Source of the DNA: Parafrankia discariae
Lineage (GTDB): Bacteria; Actinomycetota; Actinomycetes; Frankiales; Frankiaceae
DNA: 64,000 nucleotides
Reading direction: 5' to 3'
Assembly (NCBI RefSeq): GCF_000373365.1
Contig: NZ_KB891208.1
Span: 62,001 to 126,000 of the forward strand
Every line of letters starts with the position of its first letter. The first letter of the stretch is position 1. This document shows positions 1 through 8,755 of this stretch, one piece after another. The notes below the pieces were generated by a model that was given only the letters and a program-made list of their open reading frames with translations, did no database searches and was not told where the DNA came from. Both the position numbers and the translations under genes were made by a program.

Positions 1-1067
1 AGCTCGCCGTAGATGTCGATCTGGAGCTGGCCGGCGGCGCCGTTGCCGATGCGCACCGGCCGCGACCCCCGGTAGCCCTCGAGATGGTCGAGGACGATCT
101 CGTCCAGGTCGGCGTTGCCGTCCACGCTGTACAGCACGCCCAGGCCGAGCTCGGGCGGCGCCTCCTTGCAGCGCTGCTCGAGCCAGTCCATGAACGCGGC
201 GGCCTCCTCGGTGAACCCGAGGGCCATCAGCGCGTAGGTGGTGAACGCCGCGTCGCGGATCCAGGTGTAGCGGTAGTCCCAGTTGCGCACCCCGCCCAGC
301 TCCTCCGGCAGGGAGGTGGTCGGCGCCGCGATGAGTGCCCCGGTCGGGCGGTAGACCAGCAGCTTGAGCACCAGCGCCGAGCGCAGCACCATCTCCCGCC
401 AGCGGCCGTGGTACCGGCCCCGGCGCACCCACGTCTGCCAGTACTCCAGCGTCCGGGAGAACAGGTTGTCGGCCTCGCCGGGCTGCAGCGGGCGGATCCG
501 GGAGTCCCATTCGAGGAGGATGTCGGCCGTCTCGCCCATCGCCAGCTCGAAGTCGCAGGTGACCGCGGTGCCCTCGATCCGCAGCGGCAGCGCCGTGCGC
601 AGCACGAGGGTGCCGGTGGCCGACTCGAAGACCGCGCCGGCGCCGGGTACCAGCGTCACCGTGTGGGACGCCCGCCCGTAGTCGAACCGGGGATCGCAGC
701 GCAGCCGGAACCCGGCGGTGCCGCGCACGGCGCGGGCCTGGCGGACGACCACGTGCGGCGTCTCGGTCAGGTCGTTGTCGATCGGGACCATGAAGTCGAC
801 GACCTCACCCACCGAGTGCGGAGTGAGGAAGCGGGTCATCAGGACGTTCGAGTCGGGCAGGTAGAGCTGCTTGGCCTTCGACAGCGCGCAGTGGATGCGG
901 AAGGAGCCGCCGCGCTCGGCGTCGAGCAGGCTCGCGAAGACCGACGGGCCGTCGAAGCGCTGCGGGCAGTACCAGTCGATTGTGCCGTCCGTGGCGACCA
1001 GGGCCACGGTGCGCAGGTCGCCGATGACCGCGTGCTCCTCGATCGGCGGGTAGTCGGATGCGGGCAT
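1..1067 (-). CDS. Glycoside hydrolase family 15 protein (glucoamylase/trehalase type), C-terminus cut by window edge
   Basis: Starts at ATG 1067, preceded by GGAGG about 6 nt upstream; about 355 codons lie in the window and the reading frame runs off the left edge. The N-terminus (IEEHAVIGDLRTVALV, then DGTIDWYCPQRFD) matches the N-terminal beta-sandwich of bacterial GH15 proteins. RNWDYRYTWIRDA near residues 260-275 is the substrate-binding signature at the start of the (alpha/alpha)6 barrel. The family hydrolyses alpha-glucosidic bonds in maltodextrins or trehalose, in the cytoplasm here as no signal peptide is seen. The catalytic glutamates lie mostly in the missing half. The exact substrate cannot be told. 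Confidence 0.93.
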   Translation of the reverse strand, partial: MPASDYPPIEEHAVIGDLRTVALVATDGTIDWYCPQRFDGPSVFASLLDAERGGSFRIHCALSKAKQLYLPDSNVLMTRFLTPHSVGEVVDFMVPIDNDLTETPHVVVRQARAVRGTAGFRLRCDPRFDYGRASHTVTLVPGAGAVFESATGTLVLRTALPLRIEGTAVTCDFELAMGETADILLEWDSRIRPLQPGEADNLFSRTLEYWQTWVRRGRYHGRWREMVLRSALVLKLLVYRPTGALIAAPTTSLPEELGGVRNWDYRYTWIRDAAFTTYALMALGFTEEAAAFMDWLEQRCKEAPPELGLGVLYSVDGNADLDEIVLDHLEGYRGSRPVRIGNGAAGQLQIDIYGE

Positions 1068-1457
1068 GCGGACCTCCGCGGGTCGGGATGTCCGGGCGCG
1101 GCCGGAGGACGGGCCTTGCGGGAAGCCCCCGGGCGGGCGGTGTGTCGTCCCGGGGCGTGGTCACTGCGGCCCACTTCGGCGTGGTCAGCCGAAGGTATCC
1201 CAGCGGGCAGGCCATCCCGCCCGCCCCACCGGGCCGGCGGCCACCGCCGAAAGTGCCCCCCACTACCCGATCGGGGTAGCCCGGGAGCAGCCCGGCACGG
1301 CGGGCTCCGGGTGGGCGTCCCGGGGCGGAAGTCCCTGTTCTGACGGTGAAGTCGCCTGCGTGGCGACCGGCGCGCGACCGGGGCGCGGCGGGCCGTCCAA
1401 CGGGCTGTGGAGGGTCTCGGGTGCCCGGCGCCTGGGCGGGCGCCCTACGATCGCGCC
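1068..1457. other. Intergenic region between divergent genes
   Basis: 390 nt separating the GH15 gene from the repeat-rich gene. It holds the Shine-Dalgarno of the former and the -10 of the latter. No RNA gene or further coding sequence is supported. Confidence 0.6.
1446..1451 (+). promoter_or_regulatory. Putative -10 hexamer TACGAT of a leaderless transcript
   Basis: TACGAT ends 6 nt before ATG 1458 and no Shine-Dalgarno precedes that ATG, so transcription probably starts at or next to the start codon. No clear -35 is visible. Confidence 0.5.
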
Positions 1458-2969
1458 ATGACCGAGCAGCTGCCGACCATCGCGGACGGTCGAGCCAGCC
1501 TTGTCATGTTCGCCCGTGGCGACCGGGTCTTCCCGGTGGACGATCTTGGCGGCGGGGTGTGGTCTCGTCGTGGCACGGTGCTGTCCGTGCATCCGGCGTC
1601 ACAGGAGGAGGCGCGCCCGGTCGGCGGCGGTGTCCGCGTCGACGCGGCGTCCTCGGCCGCGCCGTCGACCGCCCGGGCGACGGTGCTGTGGGACGACGGC
1701 TCCGCGGAGGTTCTCGCCGAGGACAAGCTCTGCCTGGTCTACGACCAGGAGGCCCCGGTGGGCATCCGGGTGGTCACGATGGAGATGAGTCAGCCCTTCG
1801 ACGTCGTCGACCACGGCGGCCACGTCGTCCTCGTGCTGCGCGAGGGGCTGCTGGCCGCGGCGGACGTCGTCGCGCTGCGCGCCCGGCTCGGCCGGGTGCG
1901 CGCGGCGCTGGCCCCGGGGCCCGGTGACGCCGCGACGGCGGCGGAGATCCGTCGCCGCGACCTGAGCCTGCTGAACGCGCTGATAGCCGAGCTCACCGGC
2001 CCGCCGCCGGACGACCTCCCGCACCCGGACACCGCGCGGCTCGGTCCCACACGCCTCGACCCCACACGCCTTGATCCCGCGCGGCTCGACCCCGCCGGCC
2101 TGGACGCCGCCCGCCTCGACGCCGCGGCCCGGCTGGAGGCCGCCCGCCGGGACATCGCCCGCCTGGACGCCGCCCGCCTGAGCGTCGCCCGTGCCGACGC
2201 GGCTCGTGATGCGGCCCGAGCTGATGCGGCCCGTGCTGACACCGTCCGAGCCGACGCCGTTCGCGCCGAGGTCGGGGTCGCGCGAGCCCCCGGGCGTCCT
2301 GAGGTCGCCGTCGGGCGGCCCGAGGTGGCCGTGGGGCGGCCCGAGGTGGCCGTGGGGCGGCCCGAGGTGGCCGTGGGGCGGCCCGAGGTGGCCGTGGGGC
2401 GCCCCGAGGTCCCCATGGGTGTTCCCGGCGGTGCCATCGGAACCGGCGGCGCCACCGGGCGTCCCGGCGGTGGACGTCCGCCGGCGGTGCGGCGCCCCGA
2501 CGTGCTCGTCGCGGGCTCCGGCCCGGGGCGTCCCGCGGCGGCGGGAAGCCAGGACGTGACGGTCGGGAGCCCCGGTGGGGACCCGCCGGTCACCGAGGCG
2601 GGACGCGCGGTGGAGCCGGCCCGGCGCGAGGCGCCGCGGCCCGATGTCTTCGTCGGGCGTGCCGACCCGGCGCGGTCGGACACCGACCGGTCCGGCCCCG
2701 GGCGGTCGGACCCTGGGCGTTCGGAGGCCGCGCGCCTGGAGATGGCACGGGCGGAGGCACTGCGGGCCGAGATGCAGCGGGCTGAACTGCAGCGGGCTGA
2801 ACTGCAACGGGCCGAGATGCAGCGGGCCGAGGCGATGCGGGCGGAAGCCGCCCGCGTCGAGGTGGCCCGCGCCGACGCCGTGCGGGCTGACCGGGCGCGT
2901 CCCGACGTGGTGGTGGGAACGCCCGGCCGGCCGCCCGCCGGACCGCCGTCGGGATACCCGCTGCGGTGA
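1458..2969 (+). CDS. Hypothetical repeat-rich protein
   Basis: 503 aa from ATG 1458; upstream in-frame starts would read through the probable promoter. Residues 1-190 look globular (MFARGDRVFPVDD, then a VLWDDGSAEVL segment) and resemble no family I can name. From about residue 195 a period-five pattern built on ARLDP/ARLDA/ARADA begins, followed by six tandem GRPEVAV heptads (residues 279-320). The end is an RAEMQRAELQ-type charged repeat, probably helical. It has no signal peptide or membrane segment. The period-five stretch loosely recalls pentapeptide repeats, but the residue before each Leu is Arg rather than Asp/Asn, so that assignment is weak. Function unknown. Confidence 0.75.
   Translation: MTEQLPTIADGRASLVMFARGDRVFPVDDLGGGVWSRRGTVLSVHPASQEEARPVGGGVRVDAASSAAPSTARATVLWDDGSAEVLAEDKLCLVYDQEAPVGIRVVTMEMSQPFDVVDHGGHVVLVLREGLLAAADVVALRARLGRVRAALAPGPGDAATAAEIRRRDLSLLNALIAELTGPPPDDLPHPDTARLGPTRLDPTRLDPARLDPAGLDAARLDAAARLEAARRDIARLDAARLSVARADAARDAARADAARADTVRADAVRAEVGVARAPGRPEVAVGRPEVAVGRPEVAVGRPEVAVGRPEVAVGRPEVPMGVPGGAIGTGGATGRPGGGRPPAVRRPDVLVAGSGPGRPAAAGSQDVTVGSPGGDPPVTEAGRAVEPARREAPRPDVFVGRADPARSDTDRSGPGRSDPGRSEAARLEMARAEALRAEMQRAELQRAELQRAEMQRAEAMRAEAARVEVARADAVRADRARPDVVVGTPGRPPAGPPSGYPLR
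2292..2417 (+). repeat. Six tandem 21-bp repeats inside a coding region
   Basis: Each unit encodes GRPEVAV. Central units are almost identical at the DNA level and the last unit has diverged to GRPEVPM. The in-frame 21-bp length means copy number can change without breaking the gene. Confidence 0.9.
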
Positions 2970-3022
2970 CGGACGGCGCCTGCCGGTCGCCGAGGCTCGC
3001 CGGGACGCCGCCCGGTGGGGAC

Positions 3023-3223
3023 TCAGGAGGTCGAGTACGGCCCCGGACGCACACCTGGGCCGTAGGCGTTGCTGCCGTTCATGCCGGCCCGCGGCTGTTC
3101 GGTCATGGCCTGGCTGACCTTGGACGCGATCGCCTCGGTGAGACGGATCGCCTGGGTGAGCGAGAGGTTCAGAACGATCTCGCTGTCATCGGTCATCGCG
3201 AAGCGCACCGACACATCCGCCAT
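3023..3223 (-). CDS. Small hypothetical protein (66 aa)
   Basis: Starts at ATG 3223 behind AGAGGAAAG, a good Shine-Dalgarno; the longer open frame upstream has no such signal. The first 45 residues (MADVSVRFAMTDDSEIVLNL, then a TQAIRLTEAIASKV helix) look like a compact beta-beta-alpha fold, and the last 20 are a Gly/Pro/Ser tail. It converges with the repeat-rich gene. No family recognised. Confidence 0.65.
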   Translation of the reverse strand: MADVSVRFAMTDDSEIVLNLSLTQAIRLTEAIASKVSQAMTEQPRAGMNGSNAYGPGVRPGPYSTS

Positions 3224-3671
3224 GCTCTTTCCTCTCAGTCCTGGTCCCCCGGACACCCGTGGCCGGTGACCGATCGTGTCGAGGAGACCCGTCAGGGGCT
3301 CCCCGTCTCCGCGGCCAAGGGACGTGGTGACCGATCCACGATCCCCGATCGGATTGTCGGGGCGTGCGTGACCCCCCTCGTTCGCCGGTGTGGTGCTGCT
3401 GCTAGCTACCGTCGGCGTGGACTTTCGGTGACTACCCATGTCGAAATGTCTCCCCCGTGCCGGCCTCACTTCGCCGAGACCTTCTCTCGGTGATGGTGTC
3501 ACTTCATGGTGTCGCCGGCTGTAGGGGGACTTTCCGGCAAAGGTGACATGAGACACGGCTGTGGTCTCTTTCTGGGCCCCGCCGTCCGCCGACGGGCCGA
3601 CCGGCGTGGTGGCGAGCGGCTCCCGTCAACCGCTTCCGGCCCGGACGGCGGCCTGGGTGGGGCCTGTCCCG
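3224..3671. other. Intergenic region
   Basis: 448 nt between two minus-strand genes, somewhat less GC-rich around 3360-3540. It probably holds the promoter of the 66-aa gene. No RNA gene or credible open frame seen. Confidence 0.55.
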
Positions 3672-5306
3672 TCAGATCCAGCCGGGGAACCACATACGTA
3701 TTCGCCAAGATGAATAAGGAATCACCTCGGCGGCCAGGATCGGGTAGAAGTAGGCGAACAACAGGACCACGATCACCGTGTACACGCCGACGGACAGCGC
3801 GCCGGCGAGCCGCCTGGTCTCGGACGCCTCGCGCGGCCCGAGGGCCAGCCCCGCCATCGCCGTCAGGCCCAGCACCAGGAACGGCAGTGAGGGCAGCGCG
3901 TAGAAGAAGAACATCGTCCGGCTGGGGAACAGCAGCCAGGGCAGGAACGCCGAGCCGAAACCGACGAGCACCAGCGCCGCCCGCCAGTCACGGGCGCGCA
4001 CCCACAGCGCCAGCGAGCCGACCAGCGCCGCCGTCCCACCCCACCAGACGGCCGGGTTGCCCAGCGCGATGACCTCCCGCGAGCAGCCGTTGACGGCGGT
4101 GCAGCCCTCGGCGCCGTACGCCGGGGAGCTGTAGAAGTAGGCGATCGGCCGGCCGAGCACCAGCCAGCTCATCGGGGCCGACCGGAACGGGTGCGAGTCG
4201 GACAGGCCCTCGTGGAAGTGCAGCACCTCCATCTGGTAGTCCCACCAGCCGTGCCAGGCGTCGAGGAAACCGGGCCCGTACCGGTCGCGGTACCAGCCGC
4301 CGTCGGTGACGAACCAGCCCGTCCAGGTCGCCAGGAACGTCACGATCGGCAGCAGGACACAGCCCGTCAGCCACCCGGGCAGGTCGCGGCGCAGGGCGCC
4401 CAGCACGGGGGAGTGGGCGCCGGCCGTGCGGCGGGCACCGACGTCCCAAGCCAGCGCGAGCGCGGCGAAGCCGACGATCGTGTACAGCGCGCTCCACTTG
4501 ACCCCCATGGAGGCACCGAGGGCGACGCCCATCGCCAGCCGCCACGGGCGCAGGCCGAGCCGGGGACCGAACCGCAGGTCGGCCCGCGTCGGGCCGGCAC
4601 CGGCACCGGAGTCGGCTCCGGAGCCGCCGCCGGCCGCGGCCCGGTCGAGGCGGTCGGCGAGTCGGCGCCGGCCGTCGTCGCGGTCGAGCACCAGGCAGGC
4701 CAGCGCGATGACGATGCCCGTCATCAGGAAGATGTCGAGGATGCCGATCCGGCTCTGCACGAACTCCAGCCCGTCCATGGAGAGCAGCAGGCCGGCGAAG
4801 CAGCCGAGCACCGTCGAGCGGAACATCCGGCGGGCCGCGCGGGCGAGCACCAGCACCGCCAGCGTGCCCGCGAGCGCGGAGGAGAAGCGCCAGCCCAGCT
4901 CGGGGCTGCCGTGCGGGGTGCCCGCGCAGTCGACGTAGCCGAACAGCCACTGCGACGCGGCCATGAGCCACTTGCCGAACGGCGGATGGACCACGTAGGC
5001 GGGCCCGTCGCAGGTCTTCGAGTTGATCTCGTACCCGGCGGTCATCAGACCCCAGGCGTCCTTGACGTAGTAGACCTCGTCGAAGTAGAGCCCGCGGGGC
5101 TCGGTGATCCGCCAGAACCGCAGGATCCCGGCGGTCACCGCGACGAACAGGGGCGCCAGCCAGCCGACGGCGCGGTCGCCGGGCATCGGCGGGCACAGCC
5201 GCTCACGCGGCGTGCGGCCGGATCTGGCGGCAGTGGCCGGTTCCGGGCGGCTGCGCTCCGATGCGCCGGTCTCGGAACGGGGGAGGTGCGCCGTCGTCGC
5301 CGTCAC
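3672..5306 (-). CDS. Dolichyl-phosphate-mannose--protein mannosyltransferase (PMT family)
   Basis: 544 aa. This polytopic membrane enzyme transfers mannose from a polyprenyl-phosphate donor to Ser/Thr of proteins being exported. LYFDEVYYV near residue 76 holds the Asp-Glu pair of the first external loop typical of GT39, and HPPFGKWL near 105 is the next conserved motif. About ten hydrophobic segments follow, with a charged, Gly-rich cytoplasmic loop around residues 205-245. Start chosen at GTG 5306: it lies 7 nt after a TACCCT -10 element, and longer starts would cross the divergent rsmI gene. ATG 5186 is an alternative. The pmt/rsmI divergent pair is common in actinobacteria. Confidence 0.93.
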   Translation of the reverse strand: MTATTAHLPRSETGASERSRPEPATAARSGRTPRERLCPPMPGDRAVGWLAPLFVAVTAGILRFWRITEPRGLYFDEVYYVKDAWGLMTAGYEINSKTCDGPAYVVHPPFGKWLMAASQWLFGYVDCAGTPHGSPELGWRFSSALAGTLAVLVLARAARRMFRSTVLGCFAGLLLSMDGLEFVQSRIGILDIFLMTGIVIALACLVLDRDDGRRRLADRLDRAAAGGGSGADSGAGAGPTRADLRFGPRLGLRPWRLAMGVALGASMGVKWSALYTIVGFAALALAWDVGARRTAGAHSPVLGALRRDLPGWLTGCVLLPIVTFLATWTGWFVTDGGWYRDRYGPGFLDAWHGWWDYQMEVLHFHEGLSDSHPFRSAPMSWLVLGRPIAYFYSSPAYGAEGCTAVNGCSREVIALGNPAVWWGGTAALVGSLALWVRARDWRAALVLVGFGSAFLPWLLFPSRTMFFFYALPSLPFLVLGLTAMAGLALGPREASETRRLAGALSVGVYTVIVVLLFAYFYPILAAEVIPYSSWRIRMWFPGWI

Positions 5307-5313
5307 ACCGATC

Positions 5314-5319
5314 AGGGTA
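5314..5319 (-). promoter_or_regulatory. Putative -10 hexamer TACCCT (leaderless) of the mannosyltransferase gene
   Basis: On the minus strand TACCCT is followed by 7 nt and then GTG 5306. No Shine-Dalgarno is present. Confidence 0.5.
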
Positions 5320-5334
5320 GGTCCTGCCCCCTGG

Positions 5335-5340
5335 CAGACT
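5335..5340 (+). promoter_or_regulatory. Putative -10 hexamer CAGACT (leaderless) of rsmI
   Basis: CAGACT, one mismatch from TANNNT, ends 6 nt before GTG 5347, with no Shine-Dalgarno. Its distance from the opposing TACCCT is 15 nt, so the two promoters nearly abut. Confidence 0.4.
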
Positions 5341-5346
5341 GGTCGG

Positions 5347-6357
5347 GTGTCCGGGACCCTCGTGCTGTGCGGTGCCCCGATCGGCGACGTTCGCGACGCG
5401 AGCCCGCGGCTCGGTGAGGTGCTCGCGAGCGCCGACGTGATCGCCGCGGAGGACACCCGCCGGGTACGCCGCCTCGCGCACGCGCTCGGGATCACGATCA
5501 CGGGGCGGGTCGTCTCCTGCTATGACGCGGTCGAGGGCGCCCGCGCCGAGATGCTCACCGAGCAGCTGCTCGCCGGGCGCACCGTCGCGCTCGTCACGGA
5601 CGCGGGCATGCCCGCGGTCTCCGATCCGGGCTACCGGGTCGTCGCGGCGGCGGCCGCGGCCGGGGTGGCGATCACCGTGGTTCCCGGGCCGTCGGCGGTC
5701 ACGGCGGCGCTGGCCGTCAGCGGGCTGCCCTCGGACCGCTGGACCTTCGAGGGCTTCCTGCCCCGTAAGGCGGGGGAACGCCGCTCACGGCTGCGCGGGC
5801 TCGCGGCGGAGAGCCGGACAATGGTCTTCCTGGAGTCGCCGCACCGGCTGGGCGCGTCGCTACGCGACCTGGCCGAGGCCTTCGGTGGGCCGCGCCGGGC
5901 GACGCTGTGCCGCGAGCTCACGAAGACCTGGGAGGAGATCGTCCGGACAGACCTGGCCGGCCTGGTCGACTGGGCCGGCGACGGGCGCACCGTCCGCGGT
6001 GAGTTCACCCTGGTGATCGCCGGTGACGCGAGCGCCGGGCCCGCCCGGGTGGGCGGAGCGAGCGTGCCAGCTGGCGCGCGCTGGGCAGGGCTGGGGCCGT
6101 ACAAGGCCGGTGCCGGTGCCGGTGCCGGTGCCGGTGCCGAGGCCGGGCCGGGGGCTGGTCTGGCGGCGCCCGCTCAGGCCGGGCCGGAGGCGCTCGCCGC
6201 GGCGGTGGCCCGTCTGACGGCGGGTGGCATGCCGGCGCGGGACGCACGTAAGGCGGTGGCCGCCGAGTACTCCCTGTCACCCCGGGAGGTGTACGCGGCC
6301 GTGATCGCCGCCCGCGACTCGGAACGGACAGAGACCCCGGGAACAGCCGACGGGTGA
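5347..6357 (+). CDS. rsmI: 16S rRNA (cytidine(1402)-2'-O)-methyltransferase RsmI
   Basis: 336 aa. This SAM-dependent enzyme of the tetrapyrrole-methylase fold 2'-O-methylates C1402 in the decoding centre of 16S rRNA. Seen: GAPIGDVRDASPR near residue 10, AEDTR near 36 and VTDAGMPAVSDPG near 82, all family signatures. The C-terminal RsmI domain (LTAGGMPARDARKAVAAEY) is intact. Between them is an (Ala-Gly)n linker from a hexanucleotide repeat. GTG 5347 is chosen because it sits 6 nt after a -10-like hexamer and gives the canonical N-terminus; frames further upstream overlap the divergent gene. Confidence 0.97.
   Translation: MSGTLVLCGAPIGDVRDASPRLGEVLASADVIAAEDTRRVRRLAHALGITITGRVVSCYDAVEGARAEMLTEQLLAGRTVALVTDAGMPAVSDPGYRVVAAAAAAGVAITVVPGPSAVTAALAVSGLPSDRWTFEGFLPRKAGERRSRLRGLAAESRTMVFLESPHRLGASLRDLAEAFGGPRRATLCRELTKTWEEIVRTDLAGLVDWAGDGRTVRGEFTLVIAGDASAGPARVGGASVPAGARWAGLGPYKAGAGAGAGAGAEAGPGAGLAAPAQAGPEALAAAVARLTAGGMPARDARKAVAAEYSLSPREVYAAVIAARDSERTETPGTADG
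6106..6138 (+). repeat. Hexanucleotide GCCGGT microsatellite inside rsmI
   Basis: Five GCCGGT units plus GCC encode Ala-Gly dipeptides in the linker between the catalytic and C-terminal domains. Slippage by whole units would change linker length without a frameshift. Confidence 0.9.
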
Positions 6358-7072
6358 GCCGCCCCGGCCCGCCCGGGTGACCGGTGCGTCGGTGCGGAAC
6401 TCGCACTTCGGGGCGGTGATTCCTGGCGATGTCTGCCGTGCAGTGCCGCCCGCACGGACCATGAGGGCGTGGAGCCGCGTCGTGCCGCGGCAGGTCTTTT
6501 CTCATCTGTGGTCTCGGTGTGGAATTCCTTCCGCTTGGCCGTACCGGGGGACCGGCGGTCTCGTACGGTTACCGTGCCCCCCAGACGTTCAGCAACCGTT
6601 CCGGCGTCCGTTCGACAGCGCCTACCCGACCGCGTGCATCCGACGGCATCCCTCAGACCGGACGTCCACATCCTCCCTACGAGTATCCATTGGCGAGGCG
6701 GAGTGGTCGGGGTACGATAGCCACTCTGCCAGGCATGGATTATCGGCTGTGTGTCAAATTCCGAAAATCTGGCTGTCGGTGGCTCTGGCTGTTAGTGGCT
6801 CTGGCTGTTGGCGGCTCTGGCTGTCACGGGCTGTAGCCGTCGGCCGGCCGTCAATGCTTGCTTTATGTCAAGAAAAATCGGCGGAATCAGAGGAATCAGT
6901 TTGAAAGCATCCTGATGAATGCATCCCGCCTGCGCCCGCCGAACCGGGCTGCCCCGGTGGGAGTGCTCTCAACGGGGGGGTGCACATTCTGTCAACGGGT
7001 TCCAAGCCGCTGGCCGCCAGCAGGCGACAGCTCCCGTGAACCCGGCCGTCCATCTTCTGGAGCTGGCTGCAG
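6358..7072. other. Long intergenic region with short tandem repeats
   Basis: 715 nt with lower GC than its surroundings, especially 6840-6925. It contains the 16-bp repeats at 6779-6826 and a weak Shine-Dalgarno (GGAG) about 11 nt before the downstream gene. Open frames here lack codon bias and ribosome binding sites. It marks the left border of the accessory region. Confidence 0.6.
6779..6826 (+). repeat. Three tandem 16-bp repeats, plus a partial copy
   Basis: Units run GTGGCTCTGGCTGTTA with 1-4 changes per copy, and a partial copy precedes at about 6769. The 16-bp period would shift a reading frame, so the array is unlikely to be coding. Confidence 0.85.
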
Positions 7073-8710
7073 ATGCATCAGAGCATCATCGAGGACGAGG
7101 CAAGACCGGACGGCCCCGCGCGGAATTCGCGTGGCGCGGGCCGCCGGGTGGGGCGGCGTGACCGGCGCAGGCGTGACCGCGCGGTCCGAACCGCCAGACG
7201 CAAGATCCTGGTATCCGCTCTCTGCCTCCTTGTCGTGGTCGGCGGGACGACCGGCGCGATCCTGCACTCCGCGCTCGGAGGCGACGACGCGGGTGGGAAG
7301 CCCATCCAGCTGGCCGACACCGAGCCGCGGTACCAGAACGGTGTGAACTTCCTTCCGAACCCTGGCTTCGAGAACACGGTGGCGGGCTGGTCGGTCGGGC
7401 CATCCGAGAGCTCTCGCCTGTCCCCGACGGTGCCCGGCCGCAGCGGGTCCGGCGCGGCGGTCGTCACGGCCAGGGCCCGGGTACCCGCCATCACCCTGAC
7501 CGACACTCCGGACGCCGTGCCCTGGACCGGCGCCAGGCTGACCTATCTCGGCGCCGTCTGGGTGCGCACGACCGCCCCGGGCACCCGCGTCCAGCTGAGG
7601 CTGACCGAGCTCGACGGTGCCCGCACGGCCGCGCGCACCCTGACCAACGTCACCCTGAACGATGCCACCTGGCGAAAGATCGAGGTCTCCCTGCGGGCGA
7701 CAGCCACGGGCCACCGGCTGGACTTCGCGGTCGTCGCCGACCGGCTTCCCAGCGGCCAGTTCCTCTACGCGGACGATGCGTCCCTTCTCATCGGGAAGCC
7801 GTCATCGCCAGCCCCGACGGGGCCGGCGGCGACCACGGGCGGCCAGCCGAGCACGTCCCCGCCGGTGAGCGCCAGCCCGCGGCCTGGCACGAGCGCGACT
7901 CCCAGCGCGCCGACGAGTGGGCAACCGCGCCCGAGCACGGCGCCGCCCGCACCGGGTGGGTCAGGTATCACGCCGATCCCGGCCGGCATGCCCAACGCGA
8001 GCACCACCGGCGTCCGGGCGGGGACGTCGCTGACCCTCCTCTCCGGTGACCAGCGCATCACCCGCGCGGGAACGGTGATCGAGAACAGAGATGTGCGCGG
8101 GTGCATCCGAGTGGAGGCCGACAACGTCGTCATCCGGAACTCCCGGATCTCCTGCCGGTCGTCGGGTTCCGCAGTGATCAAAAACCTCGGGCGGAACCTG
8201 CTGGTCGAGGACGTCACCATCGACGGGCAGGGTGCCTCGAACTCCGGCATGTCGACCGCCGACTTCACCGCTCGCCGGGTGAACATCTCGAACACGATCG
8301 ACGGCTTCTTCGTTAACGACAACATCCTCATCGAGAACTCGTACGTTCATCATCTCGCCCAGACCCCGTCCAGCCACAACGACGCGGTACAGACCACCGG
8401 CGGCAGCAACATCGTGCTGCGCCACAACACTCTGATTCCCATCAACGAGACGACCGGCGAGTCGAGTAACGCCGGCTACATGTTCGGGCAGAACATCGGG
8501 CCGATCTCGCGGGTTGTCTTCGACGGCAACTTCATCAACGGCGGCGGCTTCACCCTCAACGGGGCCGGTGACGTGACCTTCGTGAACAACCGGTTCGGCC
8601 GCAACTGCCTGTACGGGATCAAGGCGTTCAAGGGAAGCCAGGTGAAGTTCGACCAGTCCAACATCTGGGCCGACACCGGCCGCCCGGTGAACGACGACCC
8701 CAAATGCTGA
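7073..8710 (+). CDS. Membrane-anchored or secreted protein with carbohydrate-binding-like and right-handed beta-helix domains
   Basis: 545 aa. An Arg-rich N-terminus is followed by a hydrophobic segment (ILVSALCLLVVVGGTTGAIL, about residues 45-64), an uncleaved anchor or signal. Residues 85-240 start with NFLPNPGFENTVAGW and read like a CBM4/9-type beta-sandwich. A Pro/Ser/Thr linker covers about 240-300. The last 240 residues have repeated short NxxIxNSxI/VxFxxN strands (VVIRNSRISC, ILIENSYVHH, NIVLRHNTLI) typical of right-handed beta-helix (pectate-lyase-like) proteins. A role in binding, trimming or organising cell-surface polysaccharide is inferred from this and from the adjacent exopolysaccharide genes. 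Catalytic residues cannot be assigned. Confidence 0.85.
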   Translation: MHQSIIEDEARPDGPARNSRGAGRRVGRRDRRRRDRAVRTARRKILVSALCLLVVVGGTTGAILHSALGGDDAGGKPIQLADTEPRYQNGVNFLPNPGFENTVAGWSVGPSESSRLSPTVPGRSGSGAAVVTARARVPAITLTDTPDAVPWTGARLTYLGAVWVRTTAPGTRVQLRLTELDGARTAARTLTNVTLNDATWRKIEVSLRATATGHRLDFAVVADRLPSGQFLYADDASLLIGKPSSPAPTGPAATTGGQPSTSPPVSASPRPGTSATPSAPTSGQPRPSTAPPAPGGSGITPIPAGMPNASTTGVRAGTSLTLLSGDQRITRAGTVIENRDVRGCIRVEADNVVIRNSRISCRSSGSAVIKNLGRNLLVEDVTIDGQGASNSGMSTADFTARRVNISNTIDGFFVNDNILIENSYVHHLAQTPSSHNDAVQTTGGSNIVLRHNTLIPINETTGESSNAGYMFGQNIGPISRVVFDGNFINGGGFTLNGAGDVTFVNNRFGRNCLYGIKAFKGSQVKFDQSNIWADTGRPVNDDPKC

Positions 8711-8717
8711 GGTGACC

Positions 8718-8736
8718 GGGGGGCCGACGGCCCCCC
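8718..8736. terminator. Hairpin terminator, first of two
   Basis: Eight-bp G/C stem (GGGGGGCC / GGCCCCCC) with a 3-nt loop, 8 nt after the stop of the beta-helix gene. Confidence 0.7.
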
Positions 8737-8755
8737 GATCCCCCACTCGTACGGA

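Noticed and set aside
84-1343. Long plus-strand open frame over the GH15 gene
   Set aside because: It is antisense to a clear GH15 reading frame and its translation is low-complexity with no family motifs.
2292-2417. CRISPR-like array
   Set aside because: Repeats are contiguous, in frame and without spacers, so they are coding tandem repeats.
1599-2807. Minus-strand frames opposite the repeat-rich gene
   Set aside because: They arise from the high GC and the 21-bp repeats; no start signals or recognisable domains.
6377-6904. Possible small gene in the region after rsmI
   Set aside because: Open frames have no ribosome binding site, poor codon bias and cross the 16-bp repeats.
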